Shown one piece after another: positions 15,344 through 19,421 of a DNA stretch of 19,421 bases. The stretch spans positions 1-19,421 of the forward strand of contig CANHPI010000009.1 of assembly GCA_947462425.1 (NCBI GenBank), written 5' to 3'. A program made the position numbers and the translations under genes. Numbering within the stretch: position 1 is the stretch's first letter; each line of letters begins with the position of its first letter. The notes below the pieces were generated by a model. That model had not been told where the DNA came from. It saw only the letters and a list, made by a program, of their open reading frames with translations, and ran no database searches. Origin of the DNA: Bacteroidota bacterium (lineage in GTDB: Bacteria > Bacteroidota > Bacteroidia > B-17B0 > B-17BO).

Positions 15344-15742
15344 ATGAATTTCATCACAAAACTTCTTATTTCATCTTTCGCAGTATTAATTACAGCTTAT
15401 TTTTTAGATGGAGTTTCAATTGAAAATAATCAATTTTATATTGGAAAAAATCCAGAACTAAATAAGTTTGTGACGGCAGTTTTAGTTGCAATTGTACTGG
15501 CATTTTTAAATACAATTATTAAACCAATACTTACCATTTTATCTTTGCCAATAACTTTTTTTACATTAGGATTATTTTTATTAGTAATAAATGCCTTAAT
15601 GATTTTGTTTGCTGATAAATTAATTGATGGATTTAAAGTAGATGGATTTTGGCCTGCCCTTTGGTTTAGTTTAGTTCTATCTCTTGTCACCGGAATTTTA
15701 GAAATGTTTAGTGGAAAAGAAAAATCAAAAAATAACGATTAA
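15344..15742 (+). CDS. PF04020 (phage_holin_4_2) family membrane protein
   Basis: A 132-residue inner-membrane protein with four predicted helices (about 5-22, 41-60, 65-92 and 104-122). The conserved block NTIIKPILTILSLPITFFTLGLFLLVINALMI, which I quote only in part as NTIIKPILTILSLPIT (56-71), is the hallmark of the widespread PF04020 family, formally named phage holin 4_2 but mostly found in bacterial chromosomes (YvlD-like). No phage genes lie nearby, so holin activity is unlikely. The function is unknown; an envelope-related role is often supposed. It has its own promoter and no partner closer than 137 bases. Confidence 0.85.
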   Translation: MNFITKLLISSFAVLITAYFLDGVSIENNQFYIGKNPELNKFVTAVLVAIVLAFLNTIIKPILTILSLPITFFTLGLFLLVINALMILFADKLIDGFKVDGFWPALWFSLVLSLVTGILEMFSGKEKSKNND

Positions 15743-15866
15743 CTAATGTTGGTTTAAATAAATAGTTCACACTTTTAATTTCCCTCTGACTTCTGATCAT
15801 CTGCAAGTACTTACTCATCCGAGTTAAAAAACGTTAAGCAGCAAAATATACATTCATTTACTTTAT

Positions 15867-15874
15867 TATATTTG
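15867..15874 (+). promoter_or_regulatory. -7 promoter element (TATATTTG) of rprXY
   Basis: An exact TAnnTTTG match that ends only five bases before the histidine-kinase ATG at 15880, so the mRNA would start at or within a base of the start codon. No TTTG is seen at the expected -33 spacing. Confidence 0.55.
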
Positions 15875-15879
15875 TTAAA

Positions 15880-17457
15880 ATGAATAAATATAATTTAGGG
15901 ATTATTTCAACACTTGTAGCAGTTGCTTTAGTTGCCCTTATTGCCGTGCAAATTTATTGGATAAAAAGTTCTATTAAATTAAAAGAAGAAGAATTTGAAC
16001 GCTCGGTAAAAGAGGCTTTAAAATCAACCTCTAATAAACTTGAAAAAATTGCTACGGCAAATAAAATTGCTAAAAAGATTAAATTACGTAAACAAGGTGT
16101 ACGTATTACAAAACCTGGCTTGGTAACAGTTGGTAATCCAAGCGGTAGCGATGTTCAGGTGCGCATTTTCGAAGAATTAAGTACAGATTCTTCAGGCGTA
16201 ATTACCAGTAAAATGTCGCAAAAAGAATTTATAGGAGATTCTATAAATTCACAAAACCATTTTTTACCCTATGAACTTTTAAATTCTTCTCAATCTACAT
16301 CCAAAAATATTGAAACTTTAAGAGATGAATTATTTCAAACAAAAAAAGAAATAGTTAATGATTTATTTGACGAGTTAATTAGTATTAACGTTTATAAAGA
16401 TTATAAACCAAAAGTAGATTCTTTAATGTTAGATACCATCCTTCATCAAGAGTTATTAGCGGAAGGGGTTACTACTAATTTTATTTATTCGGTTACCAGT
16501 AGGCTGTCGGATTCAAAGCTAAATGGCAATTATAAAGAAGCTCAAAAAGATTGTGATTCAACCGGCTGTTCTATCAAGATAAATTTATCGCCAAATAATG
16601 TATTTGTAACACCTCAGTATTTAAGTGTTCAATTCCCTAATCAAACAAATTATTTATTAAAAACAATGTGGATGATGTTAGGGGTTTCGGGAATGGTTAT
16701 TTTAATATTGATTTTAGCCTTTTATTATACAATCGCCACAATTTCAAGACAAAAGAAACTCTCTGTGATTAAAAACGATTTTATTAGTAATATGACTCAT
16801 GAATTTAAAACGCCTATTAGCACTATTTCCTTAGCGGCTGAAATGCTTAATGATGACTCAGTAGTTAAGACTCCCGAAAAACAACAGCGATTTGTAAAAA
16901 TGATAAAGGATGAAAATAAACGATTAAGTATTTTAGTGGAAAGCATCCTTCAAACCTCCATATTGGATAAAGGGGAATTTAAATTGAAACGTAGCGAGAA
17001 CGATGTTCATGAAATAATAAATCAAGCGATTCAAAATACTCAACTTTTAATTGATCAACGTCACGGAAAAATCACTAAACAATTGGATGCAATTAATTGT
17101 ATTATTAATTCAGATAAAGTACATTTAACTAATATTATATTTAACTTGATTGATAATGCCATTAAATACACAAAGGATAGTCCGAATATTATTATTACAA
17201 CAAAAGATGCTACTAACGGAATAGAAATTACGATAAAAGACAATGGCATTGGAATTAGCAAGGAAAATCAACGTAAAATTTTTGATAAATTTTATCGTGT
17301 TCCAACCGGTAATGTGCATAATGTAAAAGGTTTTGGCTTAGGTCTTAGTTATGTTCTGGCTGTAGTTCAAAAACATAGTGGCACAATTAATGTTGAGAGT
17401 GAATTAGGAAAAGGAAGCACCTTTAAAATTGTGATGCCTTATAAAAATGAAGATTAA
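15880..17457 (+). CDS. rprX: Sensor histidine kinase, RprX-like
   Basis: A 525-residue inner-membrane sensor kinase. It has one helix at about 6-28, a long periplasmic region (about 29-261) with no recognised ligand domain, and a second helix at about 263-287. The cytoplasmic part starts with a HisKA dimerisation domain, with phospho-acceptor His307 in NMTHEFKTPIST. The ATPase domain follows, with the N-box NLIDNAIKYT, G1 DNGIGIS, the F-box KFYRV and G2 GFGLGLSYV, and ends in SELGKGSTF. It has no HAMP or PAS domain. The RprX assignment rests mainly on the partner regulator, which closely resembles RprY. The gene pair is separated by 23 bases. The signal sensed is unknown; the periplasmic loop is the obvious input. 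Confidence 0.82.
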   Translation: MNKYNLGIISTLVAVALVALIAVQIYWIKSSIKLKEEEFERSVKEALKSTSNKLEKIATANKIAKKIKLRKQGVRITKPGLVTVGNPSGSDVQVRIFEELSTDSSGVITSKMSQKEFIGDSINSQNHFLPYELLNSSQSTSKNIETLRDELFQTKKEIVNDLFDELISINVYKDYKPKVDSLMLDTILHQELLAEGVTTNFIYSVTSRLSDSKLNGNYKEAQKDCDSTGCSIKINLSPNNVFVTPQYLSVQFPNQTNYLLKTMWMMLGVSGMVILILILAFYYTIATISRQKKLSVIKNDFISNMTHEFKTPISTISLAAEMLNDDSVVKTPEKQQRFVKMIKDENKRLSILVESILQTSILDKGEFKLKRSENDVHEIINQAIQNTQLLIDQRHGKITKQLDAINCIINSDKVHLTNIIFNLIDNAIKYTKDSPNIIITTKDATNGIEITIKDNGIGISKENQRKIFDKFYRVPTGNVHNVKGFGLGLSYVLAVVQKHSGTINVESELGKGSTFKIVMPYKNED

Positions 17458-17480
17458 ACATAAATAAATAAAAAACAATT

Positions 17481-18182
17481 ATGGAAAATGTAAAAACACA
17501 AATATTGTTGGTAGAGGATGATCCAAATTTAGGAACATTATTGCAGGAATATTTAGAAGCAAAAGGATTTGAAACCAAATTAGCAACAGATGGTAAAAAA
17601 GGCTTTGATGCCTTTTGTAAGCAGGAGTTTGATTTATTGTTGTTAGATGTTATGATGCCTGTAAAAGACGGATTGACGTTAGCCAAAGAAATAAGAGTAA
17701 CCGACAAGCATGTACCTATTATCTTTTTAACTGCTAAAAGTATGAAAGAAGATACCATTGAGGGATTTAATGCGGGTGCCGATGACTATATTACCAAACC
17801 ATTTAGTATGGATGAATTACTAGCTCGTGTTACAGCTGTTTTACGTAGAAGCAGTAAACAACGAGTTCATAATACGGAAGATATTAATTTTAGCATTGGC
17901 AATTACACATTTAACTCTGAAACCCAGGCTTTAATTAATAATGGTACAGAGCAAAAATTAACCACTAAAGAAAGTCAATTAATGCGTTTGTTATGCGTAC
18001 ATAAAAATGACGTTCTAGACAGGAATTTTGCTTTAAAAACGATTTGGCATGACGATAATTACTTTAATGGTCGTAGTATGGATGTTTATATCGCTAAACT
18101 CCGTAAATACTTAAAAGACGATTCTAAAGTTGAAATTGTAAACATACATGGTAAAGGATTTAAACTATTAGTAAACTCATAG
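17481..18182 (+). CDS. rprY: Response regulator, OmpR family, RprY-like
   Basis: A 233-residue two-domain regulator. The receiver domain (about 6-122) has the acidic pocket Asp13/Asp14, phospho-acceptor Asp56 in LLLLDVMMP, Thr84 in FLTAK and Lys106 in ITKPFSMDELL. The C-terminal winged helix (about 135-230) contains LTTKESQLMRLLC, RNFALKTIWHDDNYFNGRS and MDVYIAKLRKYLKDD, ending in VNIHGKGFKL. These stretches closely match the Bacteroides and Porphyromonas RprY proteins as I remember them. Regulators of that type have been linked to redox or respiratory genes in Porphyromonas; whether that holds here is unknown. It follows the kinase by 23 bases and is followed by a strong terminator. Confidence 0.88.
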   Translation: MENVKTQILLVEDDPNLGTLLQEYLEAKGFETKLATDGKKGFDAFCKQEFDLLLLDVMMPVKDGLTLAKEIRVTDKHVPIIFLTAKSMKEDTIEGFNAGADDYITKPFSMDELLARVTAVLRRSSKQRVHNTEDINFSIGNYTFNSETQALINNGTEQKLTTKESQLMRLLCVHKNDVLDRNFALKTIWHDDNYFNGRSMDVYIAKLRKYLKDDSKVEIVNIHGKGFKLLVNS

Positions 18183-18214
18183 TTTATCGGTTTAAAAAAT
18201 TAGGGAATTCACTT

Positions 18215-18252
18215 AAAAGTGGTTTATTTTGTAAAAGATAAACCACTTTTTT
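18215..18252 (+). terminator. Intrinsic terminator between rprY and murF
   Basis: A perfect 13-bp stem (18215-18227 with 18238-18250), a 10-base loop and a T-run at 18247-18252. It starts 33 bases after the rprY stop and ends four bases before the murF start codon. Confidence 0.88.
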
Positions 18253-18255
18253 ATT

Positions 18256-19421
18256 TTGTATAATTCAACTCAACTCTCAGAAATATTAAATGCCAATTTA
18301 GTTGGATATTCGTATCATTCCATTGAAAATTTATTAATTGATAGCCGACAATTAACCGAACCTGCTGTTACAGTTTTTATTGCACTAACATCAGAGCGTA
18401 ACGATGCACATCAGTATATTTATCGTTTATGCCAAAAAGGAGTTAAGACATTTATAGTTAATCACATTCCCGAAAATTGCGTTGGTTTAGAGGATGATAT
18501 TTGTTTTATAATAGTTGCAGATACATTAAGAGCACTTCAAAAATTAGCGACTCATCATCGAGAACAATTTGCAATTCCTGTTATTGGTGTAACCGGAAGC
18601 AATGGAAAAACAGTTGTTAAAGAGTGGCTATATCAATTATTAAAAACAGATTATATAATTACACGAAGTCCAAAAAGTTATAACTCACAAGTGGGCGTTC
18701 CATTATCCATTTGGCAATTAAACAGCAAACATACTTTAGGAATTTTTGAAGCTGGTATTTCTCAATTGGGCGAGATGGATTTATTAAGGGACATTATTCA
18801 ACCAACAATTGGCGTGTTCACATCCTTGGGAACAGCACATGACGAGGGATTTAAAAATGTTTCTGAAAAATTACAGGAAAAACTACAATTGTTTTCACAT
18901 TGCCAAACAGTAATTGTAAATGCGCTTTCCTTTAAAGATGAACACTTGGAGTTGTTAAACGAACATGTATTTTTAATTTCTAAAAATTCAAACGCAACTC
19001 TCCAAATTTTAGAAATTGAAAATTTATATACTCATAGTACTATAATTGCAAATTATAAAAATGAACAAATAAAAATAAATATTCCTTTTACAGATTCTGC
19101 CAGTGTTGATAACGCCATAACTTGTTGGGCTGTTTTATTGCATTTAAATATTGCTAAACAAGATATTGCAAAGCGCATAAATTTATTGCAAGCAGTAGCA
19201 ATGCGCTTAGAGTTAAAATTGGGAAATAACAATTGTGTTTTAATAAATGATTTTTATAATTCCGATATCAATGCTTTAGAAATTGCACTACATCATCAAA
19301 AGCAACAACATCGTGGAGGTAACAAAGTGGTTATTCTTTCTGATATTGAACAAAGTGGGAAGTTGAGTTGGGAGCTCTACACCGACGTTGCGAAATTGAT
19401 GCTTCAATTTGAAATTGATAT
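18256..19421 (+). CDS. murF: MurF, N-terminal part of a probable MurF-alanine racemase fusion (runs off the window)
   Basis: The first 388 codons, open to the window end. MurF ligates D-Ala-D-Ala to UDP-MurNAc-tripeptide in the cytoplasm, the last soluble step of peptidoglycan precursor synthesis. The N-terminal substrate-binding domain has LIDSRQLTEPAVTVFIAL (27-44). The central ATPase has the P-loop GVTGSNGKT (111-119), then SYNSQVGVPL and GIFEAGISQLGEMD. The C-terminal ligase domain has MRLELKLGNN and LINDFYNSDINALEIAL. The later VILSDIEQSGKLSWELY resembles Bacteroidota bifunctional MurF-Alr proteins rather than stand-alone MurF (GDMxELG). The racemase part would lie beyond the window, so the fusion is inferred. 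The only usable start is TTG at 18256 (MYNSTQLSEIL), as the nearby ATG at 18290 is out of frame. The start lies four bases after the rprY terminator hairpin. Confidence 0.85.
   Translation, partial: MYNSTQLSEILNANLVGYSYHSIENLLIDSRQLTEPAVTVFIALTSERNDAHQYIYRLCQKGVKTFIVNHIPENCVGLEDDICFIIVADTLRALQKLATHHREQFAIPVIGVTGSNGKTVVKEWLYQLLKTDYIITRSPKSYNSQVGVPLSIWQLNSKHTLGIFEAGISQLGEMDLLRDIIQPTIGVFTSLGTAHDEGFKNVSEKLQEKLQLFSHCQTVIVNALSFKDEHLELLNEHVFLISKNSNATLQILEIENLYTHSTIIANYKNEQIKINIPFTDSASVDNAITCWAVLLHLNIAKQDIAKRINLLQAVAMRLELKLGNNNCVLINDFYNSDINALEIALHHQKQQHRGGNKVVILSDIEQSGKLSWELYTDVAKLMLQFEID

Noticed and set aside
15344..15742. Prophage remnant suggested by the holin family name
   Set aside because: PF04020 proteins are common chromosomal membrane proteins, and no other phage-like gene, integrase or attachment repeat is nearby.
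17423..17758. Minus-strand 111-codon frame across the rprX/rprY junction
   Set aside because: It lies opposite the conserved receiver domain; its cysteine/serine-rich translation looks like a shadow of that coding sequence.
1..19421. CRISPR arrays, tRNA or rRNA genes, insertion sequences
   Set aside because: Reading both strands showed no regularly spaced direct repeats, no cloverleaf with a conserved T-loop, and no transposase-like frame.

Overview
The window is AT-rich (about one third G+C by eye) and carries ordinary chromosomal genes of a Bacteroidota member. The signs are a short 288-residue primary sigma factor beginning MRQLKITK, families I know mainly from this phylum (DUF2480, an IPExxxVDY-type protein, HU/CCDC81-SPOR, RprX/RprY), a MurF of the kind fused to alanine racemase, no obvious Shine-Dalgarno sequences, and several copies of the Bacteroidota -7 promoter element TAnnTTTG. 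The order or genus cannot be fixed from this. I see no mobile element, CRISPR array, tRNA, rRNA or clear horizontal island. The longest gene-free stretches are about 200-270 bases.

Layout. 20-1682 (minus): a secreted barrel-like hypothetical protein, then an FAD-dependent oxidoreductase that overlaps it. 1924-3006 (minus): a membrane protein joining cytoplasmic HU-like domains to a periplasmic SPOR domain. 3278-5040 (plus): an exported DUF1571 protein with an inserted LysM, a SUF-type DUF59 Fe-S assembly protein and DUF2480. 5091-7332 (plus): an outer-membrane barrel protein, aroA, and a small CBU_0592-type membrane protein. 7321-8669 (minus): fabI and the IPExxxVDY-family gene, converging on the previous group with a 12-base overlap. 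8878-12475 (minus): recN and an LTA-synthase-like sulfatase-fold enzyme, overlapping by 8 bases. 12736-13602 (plus): rpoD, divergent from recN, with its own terminator. 13869-15144 (plus): rpe and a Mn-type superoxide dismutase, with a terminator. 15344-15742 (plus): a PF04020 membrane protein. 15880-18182 (plus): an RprX/RprY-like two-component system, with a terminator. 18256-19421 (plus): the 5' part of murF (probably murF-alr), running off the window.

The themes are envelope building and sensing (LTA-synthase-like enzyme, SPOR and LysM proteins, MurF, FabI, barrels, RprXY) plus core metabolism and information processing (AroA, Rpe, RecN, RpoD, Fe-S assembly). I do not find an exotic defence or biosynthetic system. 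The most interesting signals are in gene expression. Several genes have a -7 element only 5-6 bases before the start codon, which implies leaderless mRNAs, and four genes appear to start at TTG, one of them with no methionine codon anywhere in its reading frame as an alternative.
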